Source: Aradus depressus (taxonomy: Eukaryota > Arthropoda > Insecta > Hemiptera > Aradidae). From it: 64,000 nucleotides of DNA. The position numbers and the translations under genes were made by a program. Shown here piece after piece: positions 47,401-53,400 of this stretch. The stretch covers positions 30,699,489-30,763,488 of the forward strand of contig OY759224.1 in the NCBI GenBank assembly GCA_963662175.1. Direction: 5' to 3'. The notes below the pieces were generated by a model, which did not search any database, was not told where the DNA came from, and saw only the letters and a program-made list of their open reading frames with translations. Positions within the stretch are counted from its first letter, which is position 1, and each line of letters opens with the position of its first letter.

Positions 47401-49055
47401 AAAAAATATACAAAAACTTAGTTTTTTTTATTAATTTATTTATTATATAAGTTTCCAGTTAACTTACAAAAAAAAAAACAAGTTAACCGAGATGTGAGAG
47501 CCAACTGAGTTGATTGCGCCGGTAGCTCAAAGGTTGGTGCTTGTCTAGTTAGCTCAAGATCGCGGGTTCAAAACCCCGTCGAGACATGTTTTTTTTATCT
47601 GGGAGGTGAAAAAACCTTGAGCATGCCTTCCTTCGGATGGAACGTTAAGTGATGGTCCCGGACCTGTACGATGTCAGTTTCTGAGTTAAGCAACTTGGGA
47701 AAAATAAAGTCATCAAACATAGGTAAATAAGTTATTGTTTATCAAGACTAAGGTGTTCTACTAATGTAGCTCATCCCATTGCCGCTAGATCCCGCGGGGG
47801 ATGGTAACTTCAAATTACCTGCGAACAATAATCAGCAGATTTTTATCATAAACACAACTGTCTTTATATAAATAATCAAAACCACAAACATACACAGAAA
47901 CCAACTACATACATCCTCACTCCATGGAAGTACTAACTGACTGATCGATTCAAACCGGTATAAACAGACGTTCTACATTTGAAGGTGCCGGTAGCTCAGT
48001 TGTAGGGATGCTTGCTTATTTAGCTCAAGATCGCGGGTTCAAAACCCGGTCGAGGCCCTTACGTTTTTTTATCTGGAAGATAAACTAAAACTAAGCAGGT
48101 CATCCTTCAAGTGGGACGTTAAGCGGTGGTCCCAAGCCTGTAAGAAGTCAGGTACTCGTTAAAGAACCCTCCCTACCCTAGGTGAATATAAATTTAGGGT
48201 GGGCAAAATTTAGGACTCTCACAGTAGAGTCGGGCTCATTCCACCAGAGTGACGAGAGGAAAGAGCGCTCTGGTAGTAGGCGATAAGACCTTGTAATTAA
48301 AAGCCGGGCGTGAATAATAATAACTAATACGGGAAAGATTGTATGAGAACCCTTATCGCGCAAGCCACGACACATACATTTTTCAATGTTACCATCTAAT
48401 TCTAAGCGCAATAAACAACATCGCATTTGTAGTTATTTTTTGAAATTACATAAAACAATTTAAAAAAAAAAAAGTTACCTTCCATTTTAAATGTAATATA
48501 TTTTTCCTCAATCGATGCATATATAATCAATCTTTTACCAATAACAATGATAATTTATTCAGTAACGGTTCTTTTTGGACCTAAAGAGAATTTTACCTCA
48601 GTTGTTTTGTTATGAACGATTGCAAGTGTGAAGCATAACTTTATATTTTAACCCATGCCTCGGATAATGACGTTAAGCCCAAATAACTTTCCCCAAACGT
48701 GAACTACTAACATATTCGATCAAATATAATCCAAATTCTTTAACGTAAAAGGAAATGTCGTAAGCTTACTGTTGACTTATAATATTGTAAAGCGAACATA
48801 ATGCTGTAATTGAACAGCAACTCAAACGCGACCTAACATTTACATTTGGAATAGATATTATAATATAGAGATACTAATTTAAATATAAATTGTTATAAAC
48901 AAAATTGATCTCATAATGTTATACTTACGATTCAGTTTCTTCTGAACAAAACGAAGTTTACAAGCCGTCCTATAACTTGCAAAACGAATCAAATCAAAAT
49001 TTTGAGAACGCATTTCTTGAACTAATTGCAATCTCTGATCTCTTGAATCTTCCAT
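22723..49055 (-). CDS. Dyb: Dystrobrevin, complete 19-exon coding region (641 aa)
   Basis: Dystrobrevin is a cytoplasmic scaffold of the dystrophin-associated complex at muscle and neuronal membranes. It binds dystrophin through a coiled coil, and syntrophins. Minus-strand exons: 48929-49055, 46838-47051, 45833-45918, 43629-43780, 41871-41979, 40611-40665, 40414-40525, 40203-40330, 38997-39086, 29401-29491, 28950-29065, 27854-28022, 26948-27021, 26538-26629, 26343-26447, 25049-25102, 24442-24494, 23892-23927, 22723-22785. They total 1926 nt and all phases agree. Visible landmarks: [16 protein letters not shown] (27-42), EF-hand-like regions to about 225 ([28 protein letters not shown]), ZZ finger 234-280 (paired Cys, two His), LNLSHIVPP (about 320-330), coiled coil 380-483 ([20 protein letters not shown]), and [19 protein letters not shown] (about 550-570). 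Length is close to vertebrate beta-dystrobrevin (about 630). Intron 9 (9.5 kb) is inflated by a BEL element. The last 20 residues have no match I know. Confidence 0.95.
22972..23075 (-). mobile_element. mariner transposon 3' end fragment
   Basis: The left edge 'atgaggtgtgttcaaaaaataat' is a mariner-type terminal repeat. The adjoining minus-strand sequence reads [12 protein letters not shown], close to the DYFEGDNI end of mariner transposases. It is cut on the right just before a SINE. Confidence 0.65.
23086..23412 (-). mobile_element. tRNA-derived SINE, full-length copy
   Basis: About 327 bp. The minus-strand head 'gggcgccggtagctcagtggtatgcg' (A box) is followed by 'gggtttcgaacc'-type B-box sequence at 23349-23360, and the end is 'gggcatgagtcat'. 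Lies in dystrobrevin intron 18. Confidence 0.9.
23892..23927 (-). CDS. Dyb: dystrobrevin exon 18 (36-nt micro-exon)
   Basis: Encodes [12 protein letters not shown]. Phase 0 at both ends, with a good TTTCAG acceptor and GTAAGT donor. Confidence 0.75.
24442..24494 (-). CDS. Dyb: dystrobrevin exon 17
   Basis: Encodes [18 protein letters not shown], acidic. Donor GGG|GTGAGT. Confidence 0.8.
25049..25102 (-). CDS. Dyb: dystrobrevin exon 16
   Basis: 54 nt, encoding [17 protein letters not shown]. Phase 1 at both ends, so skipping would keep the frame. Confidence 0.8.
   Translation of the reverse strand, partial: VQILMTLLRQMTDLGSL
25130..25740 (+). mobile_element. LINE (R1/Jockey-like) 3' fragment
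   Basis: Plus-strand frame with [35 protein letters not shown] and [12 protein letters not shown] resembles the RNase H to C-terminal zinc-knuckle end of R1/Jockey-type polyproteins. It is followed by a frameshift and 3' UTR-like sequence to about 25740. Lies in dystrobrevin intron 15 and is inactive. Confidence 0.55.
25860..26085 (+). repeat. Retroelement 3' tail, copy 1
   Basis: AT-rich, ending 'tgtgacctgataaagacgaaagaacgtcccgaaatatcattgtgaaaaagac'. The same pattern ends the sequence at 30850-31075. Confidence 0.45.
26343..26447 (-). CDS. Dyb: dystrobrevin exon 15
   Basis: Encodes [25 protein letters not shown], the conserved C-terminal helix shared with vertebrate alpha- and beta-dystrobrevin. 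Confidence 0.95.
26538..26629 (-). CDS. Dyb: dystrobrevin exon 14
   Basis: Encodes the Pro/Ser-rich linker [20 protein letters not shown]. Acceptor TTCTAG, donor GCAT|GTAAGT. Confidence 0.85.
26948..27021 (-). CDS. Dyb: dystrobrevin exon 13
   Basis: Encodes the Ser/Pro-rich linker [18 protein letters not shown]. Such exons are often alternatively spliced in this family, and skipping this 74-nt exon would shift the frame. Confidence 0.85.
27080..27423 (+). mobile_element. tRNA-derived SINE, full-length copy
   Basis: Reference copy of about 344 bp. A box near 27087 (gtagctcagtg), B box at 27133 (ggttcgaaa), then a tRNA-unrelated body (cacgccgtccttcggatg, gttaaagacccc, gaataaaaatttagggtagg) and the end 'catgagtcataataattaact'. 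No poly-A or simple tail is visible. Lies in dystrobrevin intron 12. Confidence 0.92.
27854..28022 (-). CDS. Dyb: dystrobrevin exon 12
   Basis: Encodes the second helix: [20 protein letters not shown] then [18 protein letters not shown]. This is among the best conserved parts of the family. Confidence 0.95.
28297..28804. mobile_element. Non-autonomous hAT-type transposon
   Basis: 508 bp with imperfect terminal inverted repeats (left 'aaggatgggcaaagtcgttc', right complement 'tagaggtgggtcgttcgcg'). It is flanked by 8-bp direct repeats TTCAATCT (28289-28296) and TTCAATCC (28805-28812), one mismatch. An 8-bp target duplication is the hAT hallmark. No transposase frame. Lies in dystrobrevin intron 11. 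Confidence 0.8.
28950..29065 (-). CDS. Dyb: dystrobrevin exon 11
   Basis: Encodes [25 protein letters not shown], the first helix of the dystrophin-binding coiled coil. Confidence 0.93.
29401..29491 (-). CDS. Dyb: dystrobrevin exon 10
   Basis: Encodes [20 protein letters not shown] and [10 protein letters not shown], matching the 'ADEHxLIxxY' region before the coiled coil. Confidence 0.9.
29601..29915 (+). pseudogene. GIY-YIG endonuclease C-terminal fragment (possibly Penelope-like element)
   Basis: 104 codons, open without a start methionine and ending in TAA at 29913-29915. [20 protein letters not shown] is the GIY-YIG core, followed by [10 protein letters not shown] (the conserved Arg helix), [10 protein letters not shown], and [14 protein letters not shown] with a candidate catalytic Glu. 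In animals such stand-alone domains at the end of a reverse transcriptase are typical of Penelope-like elements. The reverse transcriptase is missing, with an in-frame stop just upstream, so the copy is 5'-truncated. It lies antisense in dystrobrevin intron 10-side sequence. Confidence 0.7.
29916..30335 (+). repeat. 3' tail of the GIY-YIG element
   Basis: AT-rich UTR followed by 'acctgacgatggtataaagccgaaaccggtagt'. The GAAACCGGTAGT terminus recurs at 47365-47385 (plus), and a related tail is at 38215-38290 (minus). Confidence 0.55.
30400..31075 (+). repeat. Retroelement 3' region, tail copy 2
   Basis: A GC-rich stretch (30400-30600) without a clear frame, then AT-rich sequence ending 'tgtgacctggagaaagagcatttggcgcatcgaaatattgtcgcg', the partner of 25860-26085. 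Confidence 0.4.
31104..31432 (+). repeat. BEL LTR, plus orientation (5' type)
   Basis: Begins TGTTGAGGCC and ends GTGTACA, with a long C run at 31131-31158. It is followed by a primer-binding-like site, which marks it as a 5' LTR. Confidence 0.85.
31436..31453 (+). promoter_or_regulatory. Candidate tRNA primer-binding site
   Basis: TGGTCCTCCGGGCCGGAT begins with TGG (complement of tRNA CCA) three bases after the LTR. The tRNA is not identified. Confidence 0.55.
31716..32040 (-). repeat. BEL LTR, minus orientation (3' type)
   Basis: Read on minus it follows the polypurine tract GGTGGGGGGTA directly and begins TGTTGAGGCC. It is nearly identical to the LTR at 37743-38058 except for homopolymer length. 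Confidence 0.88.
32224..36663 (-). CDS. BEL/Pao gag-pol polyprotein lacking integrase (1479 aa)
   Basis: One open frame. Gag region about 100-300 (DUF1759 type: [18 protein letters not shown]); zinc knuckles 338-395 ([27 protein letters not shown]); aspartic protease near 463 ([10 protein letters not shown]); reverse transcriptase from about 740 with [11 protein letters not shown] and catalytic YIDD at about 878; the Pao-specific region and RNase H ([17 protein letters not shown]) at about 1060 on. After [14 protein letters not shown] (about 1290) the protein jumps within about 20 residues to [12 protein letters not shown] and the C-terminal DUF5641-type module ([10 protein letters not shown]). 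The integrase zinc and DDE core is therefore deleted. The frame has no stops, so the insertion is young, but it cannot integrate by itself. Confidence 0.9.
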   Translation of the reverse strand: MPKTMKTESQLKRFVAKKENKLRKLQLLYDASVAAGSDQSKIAIFKSRYEDIEEIRSGFQDLVEHINDLEITLDPDHVPSYQNLEAFEEMYYAIKTAAGNLLKPVQCPVEQTVKAVQPRLPKLSLPTFDGSLKGWTPFYEQFKCLIHENPAITAAEKFHYLISSVSGPALSVVRTLPISEANYPIVWAALLNKYQNKRILGADILETIFNFRPFHTESPESLNQFLEVFCEAATALHNLEIVDLPGFILMHVALRSLPYETKKNFERHHINQEIPTWNNLVTYIQHQTHVLEVSQTTQQIKLNPRIQFSVGKKTLLPDNRLAKRGFVSTSAQSPTNACPVCKLHHTIYKCPDFLQLKPHQRQERVQALRLCFNCLKGTHLQPRCSSMTSCLTCGARHHTYLHSSSYPSRFNTTMKSSEPSNAAADAALHAYNPQSQTSFKTVLLGTALVHIQDYLGEYQTIRVLIDSGAQTSFVTAACVQRLGLRIKKCNFPVVGLGQHIVGDTKGMTSCRIKPRDSDQPQFQVEAVILPEITSNMPGTSIPCNIYDKFKHLPLADPNFCTSAPVDFLIAADLFPHVYDGQRIVPGSEYPAALHSIFGWVITGKIEPCSSPSSPVTSLHSTYNFQLDEILKHFWESEEPPTLPIINEDNMRCEEIFTNLHYRQTDGRYVVPLPFSTSRLPTWTGSSYSSALTRLFAVERRLARHLDLKRAYQDFLDEYETLGHMTQVPEYSRLGNPQSYFIPHHAVCKISSSTTKLRVVFDASCKSSNQPSLNSLLLTGPKLQRDIVDIISRFRLHLYVFTSDISKMYRQIIIRPEDRLNQHILWRRSPEEPVKEYELNTVTYGLSASPYLALRTLQQLANDEGARFPQAAKVLLQDVYIDDVLTGASTVEDAQNLKRDLINLFQAGGFHLRKWSSNCPELIRDIPNDHHETPLSFDPDGHEVIKVLGLQWNATTDAFSYDLAEIQPICTKRSILSHIARTYDPLGWLSPVIFRSKCLIHLWRLGIGWDEQVPSYLTDEWTSYCEQLHHLSSIQIPRYIPQPNSTSCLVGFCDASERGYCAVVYLVTVGEINSTSHLLMAKSKVAPLKTLTVPRLELCGALLLTKLLKFLLSTFENVVTLSSIFALRDSTTVLSWLKTSPHLLKTYVATRVTLILETLSPTSWHHVPSELNPADCASRGLQPKHLVKHHLWWTGPPWLTSHSSNWPIYSPFDLPPHLPELKNLTTVNSFVQTSCSSWDILEKYSSLSTLQRVTAWCLRFKSNLRLPSDQRCRGPLTCSELNNALTFIIRGVQLEHFQQELLASSKNQDCHASIQRLHPFGDSVGHLRVGGILKHASLPEASIYLFIWKESKRRPVRTSHFLIGAPLLAVPEHNIQELQMNHLNRWQLILRSSQHFWIRWSRDYLHTLQQRCKWFTAPPDLKIGDLVLLVEAKTPPLQWRLGRVLEVHRGQDGVVRVATVRTSQGTYLRPVVKLCPLPTP
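36795..37559 (+). pseudogene. Inverted second copy of BEL pol 3' end
   Basis: Encodes the last ~250 residues of the polyprotein at 32224-36663, identical over at least the last 223 residues, including the same integrase deletion. It starts abruptly at GTTAAC with no upstream pol and continues through the polypurine tract into the LTR at 37743. Confidence 0.88.
37743..38058 (+). repeat. BEL LTR, plus orientation (3' type)
   Basis: Preceded by GGTGGGGGGTA. Begins TGTTGAGGCC and ends GTGTAC without the final A seen in the other two LTRs. Confidence 0.88.
38215..38290 (-). repeat. Retroelement tail fragment
   Basis: On minus: 'aaactgatgatggagaatatgcgaaactggttataaaataaaat', the same layout as the GATGATGG...CGAAACCGGTAGT tail at about 30250. 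Confidence 0.45.
38997..39086 (-). CDS. Dyb: dystrobrevin exon 9
   Basis: Encodes [19 protein letters not shown] and [11 protein letters not shown]. Low conservation, but phase 2 at both ends fits its neighbours. The 9.5-kb intron that follows carries the BEL element. Confidence 0.85.
39780..40105 (+). pseudogene. Unassigned coding-like relic, frameshifted
   Basis: Plus-strand frames overlap: [30 protein letters not shown] ending at 39903, then in another frame [19 protein letters not shown] and [16 protein letters not shown] to 40104. A switch of frame in protein-like sequence suggests a decayed coding fragment. Family unknown. Lies antisense in dystrobrevin intron 8. Confidence 0.3.
40203..40330 (-). 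CDS. Dyb: dystrobrevin exon 8
   Basis: Encodes [19 protein letters not shown] and [14 protein letters not shown]; DQPEKxLNLxHIV is conserved in vertebrate dystrobrevins. GT|GTAAGT at the donor allows a 2-nt choice; the downstream GTAAGT keeps the frame. Confidence 0.92.
40414..40525 (-). CDS. Dyb: dystrobrevin exon 7 (ZZ finger, second half)
   Basis: Encodes [20 protein letters not shown] then [13 protein letters not shown]. It supplies the remaining Cys pairs and the His ligands of the ZZ domain. Confidence 0.95.
40611..40665 (-). CDS. Dyb: dystrobrevin exon 6 (ZZ finger, first half)
   Basis: Only 55 nt. It encodes [17 protein letters not shown] with the first C-x2-C pair of the ZZ finger. 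Acceptor TTTTCAG, donor TTCG|GTGAGT. Confidence 0.92.
41416..41723 (+). mobile_element. tRNA-derived SINE, 3' end clipped
   Basis: Full head (gggcgccggtagctcaatgg; gggttcgtagccc) and body. It stops at 'cctcatagttaaag', about 30 bp short of the usual end. Dystrobrevin intron 5. Confidence 0.88.
41871..41979 (-). CDS. Dyb: dystrobrevin exon 5
   Basis: Encodes [18 protein letters not shown] and [15 protein letters not shown], leading into the ZZ finger. Acceptor TTTCTAG, donor AACG|GTAAGT. Confidence 0.93.
42030..42490 (-). mobile_element. LINE (R1/Jockey-like) C-terminal fragment
   Basis: Minus-strand frame 42104-42358: [40 protein letters not shown], then a short tail. GH-F-L and C-C-H-C with 'E(H)V.LECP' match the end of R1/Jockey-type ORF2. 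It is related to the fragment at 25130 (shared CSCGG). Dystrobrevin intron 4. Confidence 0.6.
42722..43245 (+). mobile_element. Short non-autonomous Helitron
   Basis: Starts A|TCATATATATAAAGCTGAA and ends 'ccccgggcaacgccgggtattactgCTAG|T'. 5'-TC, 3'-CTAG, an upstream GC hairpin and an A/T insertion site are Helitron hallmarks. 524 bp with two internal repeats ('tggtccatcccagcatccac'). Dystrobrevin intron 4. Confidence 0.85.
43250..43480 (+). repeat. Dispersed ~115-bp-unit repeat
   Basis: Shares 'ataaaatttcgtgtggatacatttatt' and 'tgaaaatcgataggtg' with 3385-3745, directly behind the Helitron end. Confidence 0.5.
43629..43780 (-). CDS. Dyb: dystrobrevin exon 4
   Basis: Encodes [33 protein letters not shown] and LPSSMFSG, the second EF-hand-like region. 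The donor GGG|GTACGA is weaker than the others. Confidence 0.92.
43803..44711 (+). mobile_element. 5'-truncated LINE, ORF2 C-terminus and 3' UTR
   Basis: The frame is open from the edge to TAA at 44345-44347. It includes [38 protein letters not shown] and the zinc-knuckle [20 protein letters not shown]. The UTR to 44711 ends in TTATTACTACTAC repeats. The class is CR1/Jockey-like by its terminal CCHC; the clade is not resolved. Confidence 0.65.
44334..44481. repeat. Perfect 148-bp palindrome with (TA)43 centre
   Basis: 31-bp arms 44334-44364 and 44451-44481 are exact inverted copies around 86 bp of TA. The left arm contains the end of the LINE frame, including its stop codon. Confidence 0.9.
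44714..45373. mobile_element. Non-autonomous pogo/Tigger-like transposon
   Basis: Ends CAGTAGAACCTCTATAAGTC / GAAGAGGTTCTACTG in inverted orientation with TA on both sides (44712-44713, 45374-45375). The CAGTAGAACCTC terminus is that of pogo/Tigger elements. 660 bp, no transposase frame, several internal 'cgagttatagagg' repeats. It sits exactly at the LINE's 3' tail. Confidence 0.82.
45463..45751 (+). mobile_element. tRNA-derived SINE
   Basis: Complete head and 3' end ('gagtatgagtcacaaaaactaact') with a ~40-bp internal deletion after 'gaggccctt'. Dystrobrevin intron 3. Confidence 0.88.
45833..45918 (-). CDS. Dyb: dystrobrevin exon 3
   Basis: Acceptor TTTTCAG|TGAAAAC. It encodes [28 protein letters not shown], nearly invariant in the family. 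Donor GAGAT|GTAAGT. Confidence 0.93.
46787..46838 (-). repeat. 26-bp tandem duplication containing the exon 2 splice donor
   Basis: Two identical 26-bp units, 46787-46812 and 46813-46838. On minus each begins with the last exon base followed by GTAAGTACACTAGGCAGC, so there are two identical GTAAGT donors 26 nt apart. Confidence 0.92.
46838..47051 (-). CDS. Dyb: dystrobrevin exon 2
   Basis: Acceptor TTTCTAG|TCC. It encodes [15 protein letters not shown] through [10 protein letters not shown], the first EF-hand-like region. The donor CACT|GTAAGT is tandemly duplicated (see 46787-46838). Enters in phase 1, leaves in phase 2. Confidence 0.93.
47165..47300 (-). mobile_element. SINE fragment, 3' half
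   Basis: 'aggtcatatcgcctactaccagagc' to 'cctaaatttttattcatctaggg', inverted. Confidence 0.7.
47325..47400 (+). repeat. Retroelement tail (GAAACCGGTAGT type)
   Basis: 'ttcatgacgattgtgtagtgccgaaaccggtagttta', matching the tail at about 30250. Confidence 0.45.
47515..47695 (+). mobile_element. tRNA-derived SINE, 3'-truncated
   Basis: Head 'gcgccggtagctcaaagg' and B box 'gcgggttcaaaacccc'. Ends after 'gtacgatgtcag'. Confidence 0.82.
47983..48328 (+). mobile_element. tRNA-derived SINE, full-length copy
   Basis: About 346 bp, from 'aggtgccggtagctcagttg' to 'gcgtgaataataataactaa'. Dystrobrevin intron 1. Confidence 0.9.
48929..49055 (-). CDS. Dyb: dystrobrevin exon 1 (start codon)
   Basis: ATG at 49055-49053 gives [18 protein letters not shown] then the family signature [13 protein letters not shown]. 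Donor AATC|GTAAGT, phase 1. The start aligns with the short vertebrate N terminus. Confidence 0.93.
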
Positions 49056-50460
49056 TTTCAGAGGGCCCTAACGACAAAATCAATACTGGATTTTAGCTTT
49101 CATAACCTATACTGACAAGGTAAAGAACCTTCCGGGAGTGTACATAATTTGGATATTTACTATAAATCTGAACGTAGATAATCAGAGAGATGTTTCAAAG
49201 AAGCTCACTTAAATACATAGATATTTCAGTTAAAGTATAAATAGTTTCTTGTCTTCAACACAACACAAAATCAGTTTTCAAAAAATTCAAAACCGAAGTT
49301 ATAAAAACAAACATTACACTTTCATAACTCCACACCCAAACAATCGTATCGATAATGTGTATCGAGTCATTATGAAGTGACTTTTTTACGGATCTTTCTG
49401 TTTCATAAAATTTTTTTTTTTTTTAACTCCTAAGTTTGCAATAATAAATTATAAAATATTGAAAAGATATTAACTGATGTTGTATAAAAAAAAAAAAGGA
49501 GGAACTCAGTTTTAATCGAACAGTCGGCCATGTTTCTCTCCTTTGGAAACAGTGTTCTCACTGGGTGGTTTCCCTAACTCCATTTTTACTGGCCTAAAAA
49601 CCAGGGCCCTTAAAAACGTCGTCGGTGAACATCGGCTTTGTACTTCACCAGCACAAATCAATCAATTATGTTTTCGCTCTCCCTCCAAAGTCAGTCTACC
49701 GCTCATACTAAAACTCAGTATTTGACTTACAAAGTGGCTTCTGAATCCACATACTAAATTTTGACACAGATCAAAAGTACATATATTTTGTCTCACACAA
49801 TACTAACTTTTTCCAACAAACACATGGAGAATATATTTTTAATTATTAGATTAAAAATATATATTTAAATAACACGTCTATACTCCACATTAGTATTGAC
49901 AAGTCTCTTACGGAAGAACTAATGAGGAAGTTGTGCATTCGGGAGCTAAAAGAGACAGTTTTACCACTTTACAAAAAAACACAATTTGCGATTATTCAAG
50001 ACCATAATCTCAATTTCGTGGGAAAATACAGTTTTAGCACGAAGCGAACGATATATACATACATATATTTTTTTAAACTTGGAAATTATTTATTATTAAT
50101 ATTAATTTATCAATTTAGTATTAAACATTTAGACATGATATATATCTTTCAATTTTTAAATATAAAATTTAATTAATTTGTTATCTAAAAAACTGATTGA
50201 AATTATCCTCTTGTTTTCGCATGTTTTTTTTTTTTTTACTCTTTAAAAATATTAGTTAACCCTAAATAATGCATTATCATATTATCAAAATAAAACTAAC
50301 ATCAGACATGAAAGCTTGAGAATCGAACATTTCATATGTCACAACCCGATATTTACCTTCACACATATCAAATATAAGTGAAGGTAAATATCGGGTTGTG
50401 CCATATTATGTTACCGGATTTAAAATTTCACATTGCTTCTGTATAGAAATATGGCTGAAG
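49056..50460. promoter_or_regulatory. Divergent intergenic region, dystrobrevin / ankyrin gene
   Basis: The 1.4 kb between the two start codons should contain both promoters and 5' UTRs. No TATA or initiator stands out from the AT-rich background. It holds a degenerate dispersed repeat at 49660-49770 and a strong hairpin at 50340-50400. Confidence 0.5.
50340..50400. repeat. Hairpin: 23-bp perfect inverted repeat
   Basis: Arms 50340-50362 and 50378-50400 (cacaacccgatatttacctt...) with a 15-bp loop. They extend to about 28 bp with one mismatch. The hairpin ends 60 bp before the ankyrin-gene ATG. Confidence 0.9.
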
Positions 50461-50472
50461 AGGTATGTTTTA
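50461..50472 (+). CDS. ankyrin gene exon 1 (start codon)
   Basis: Twelve coding bases, ATG GCT GAA GAG, then donor GTATGT. The context 'agaaatATGG' is a fair start. Phase 0 into a matching acceptor 101 bp on. Confidence 0.65.
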
Positions 50473-53400
50473 ATATTTGATTGATTCTTATATATTATTA
50501 TTATTTATTTTAATTTCGACCAAACTTGGTACAGAAGTAAGGATTTGCTAGCCCTGGATGTATTTTGTTACAGAAGAAGAAAACATCTAAGAGTACACTG
50601 GAAAGAATGATGAGTGAAAAAACGTTTTCCATAAGAAAAGAAATTCGCCAAAAAATTGGAATGTCTACGCCGTGGCAGTTAAGTATAATAATAGATAAAG
50701 AGTGGCGATCAATATTTGTTGTTAAACTTGATCAGTAAGTCCGGGTTCTATTTTCGAAAATGCCTGATTTTTTGAAAAGCATACCTACGGAAAGATAAGG
50801 GGTTCCCTGTCTGTTTGCCTTAGTTCCAAAAACATTATTAAGAAACGAACAGATATAAAAGCTAAATTAAATCTACATTAGTGATTTCATTCTCACTTAC
50901 TATCATTATTTATCCGCTTACATCACCATTATAAAATTGGCACCGTAACCCTAAATGTATTTTCCTTAAAAAAGACAGTATTGAATATTCTTAAGAAAAT
51001 ATCATAACATTTTATTCTTCTTCATCTATATTAATAAAGCTGAAACGGGGTTTGTTTGTTTGTTTGTATGTTTGTTCCAGCATCACGCCCAAACGGCTGG
51101 ACGGATCTTCATGAAACTTCACATGTAGCATTCTTTTGAGCCCGATTGAATAATAGGCTATGTGGCGTCCCAAAATTTTGAACGGTAGGGGGAGTTGTAA
51201 GGGGGGCCTAAGTATATAAATAGTGCTAACTCATTAACTAATGGTCAAATTGTCATGAAATTTCACACGTAGTCTTTTTAAAAGCCAAACAGGAAAAAAA
51301 GGTGTGTGGCGTCCCAAAGTTTTGATCGGCAGGGGGGGTTGTAAGGGGGGCCTAAGTATAAATATAGAGCTAACTCATTAACTAATGGGCGAATCGTCAT
51401 GAAATTTCACATGTAGTATTTTTAAAAGCCAAATAGGAAAAAAAGGTGTGTGGCGTCCCAAAGTTTTGATCGGGAGGGGGGGTTGTAAGGAGGGCTTAAG
51501 TATATAAATAGTGCTAACACATTAACTAATGATCGAATTGTCATGAAATTTCACACGTAGTCTTTTTAAAAGCCAAACAGGAAAAAAAAGGTGTGTGGCG
51601 TCCCAAAGTTTTGAACGGGAGGGGGGGTTGTGGGGGGACCTAAGTATAAATATAGAGCTTACTCATTAACTAATGGGCGAATCGTCATGAAATTTCACAT
51701 GTAGTATTTTTAAAAGCCAAATAGGAAAAAAAGGTGTGTGGCGTCCCAAAGTTTTGAACGGGAGGGGGGGTTGTGGGGGGCCTATGTATAAATATAGAGC
51801 TAATTCTGTAACGGTTGGTCGGATTGTCACGAAATTTCACATGGAGTATTCCTGAAGGCCAAATAGAAAAATAAGGTGTGTGGCGTCCCAAAGTTTTGAA
51901 CGGGAGGGGGGGTTGTGGGGGGGCCTAAGTATAAATATAGAGCTAACTCATTAACTAATGGGCGAATCGTCATGAAATTTCACGTAGTATTTTTAAAAGC
52001 CAAATAGGAAAAAAAGGTGTGTGGCGTCCCAAAGTTTTGAACGGGAGGGGGGGTTGTGGGGGGGCCTAAGTATAAATATAGAGCTAATTCTTTAACGGTT
52101 GGTTGGATTGTCACGAAATTTCACATGGAGTATTCCTGAAGGCCAAATAGAAAAATAAGGTGTGTGGCGTCCCAAAGTTTTGAACGGGAGGGGGGATTGT
52201 GGGGGGGCCTAAGTATAAATATAGAGCTAGCTCATTAACGGTTGGTCGAATTGTCACAAAGTTTCACATGTAGTATTCCTGAAGACCAAATAAAAAAATA
52301 GGCGGTGTAACGGCTCAAAGTTTTGTACGGGAGGGGGGGTAGTGGCGGTGGGGCCTAAGTATAAATATGGTGCTAGCTCAATAACGGTTGGTCGTATTGT
52401 CATGGAATTTCACATGTAGTATTCTTAAAAGCCAAATAGAAATATAGGGTGTATATGTCACAAAATTTTGAACGGGAGGGTGGGTTGATGGGGGCCTAAG
52501 TATAAGTATAGTGATAAGTTATTAACGGATGATCGGATTGTCACGAAATTTCACATGAAGTATTCATAAAGGCCAAATAGGAAAATAGGGTGTGTGACGT
52601 CAAAAAATTGTGAACGGGAGGGGGGGTATGGGGGTAGGCCTAAATTTGAAGATAGTGATAGGTCATTAACGGATGATCGGATTGTCACGAAATTTCACAT
52701 GTAGTATTCTTGATGGTCAAATAAAAAAATACACTATGTGACATTTTAAAAATTTGGGAGGGGGGGCTAAGCATAAAAATAATGCTGAATCATTGAAGGG
52801 TAATCGGATTGTCATGAATTTCACATGTAGTAGTAACTATGTATTCGCTGTGGGGTTCACTGTTGCAAGACATTTACTAGCTGTGATGCCCAGCGTTCCT
52901 AATATCGTACTAGCTGTGGGGTCCGCTGTTGCAAGGCACTTACTAGCTGTAGTGCTCAGCCCCAGCGTTCCTAACTATGTACTGGCTGTGGGGTTCGCTG
53001 TTGCAAGGCACCTACAAGACATTTACTAGCTGTGATGCCCAGCGTTCCTAATTACGTACTAGCTGTGGGGTCTGCTGTTGCAAGGCGCTAGCAGTGTGGC
53101 CCAGCGTATTTAACTACGTAGGTACTAGCTGTGGGGTCCGCCGTTGCAAAACTCATACTAGCTATGATGCCCTGTGGTTCTAACTACATACTATCTGTGG
53201 GGTCCGCAGTTGCAAGGCACCTACTACCTGTAGGGCCCAGCGTTCCTAAAAACGTACTAGCTGTGGGGTCCGTCGTTGCAAAAGCATACTAGCTGTGATG
53301 CTCAGCGTTTCTAACTACGTACTAGCTGTGGGGTCCGCCGTTGCAAAACACATACTAGCTGTGATGCCCAGTGGTTCTAACTACGTACTAGCTGTGGGGT

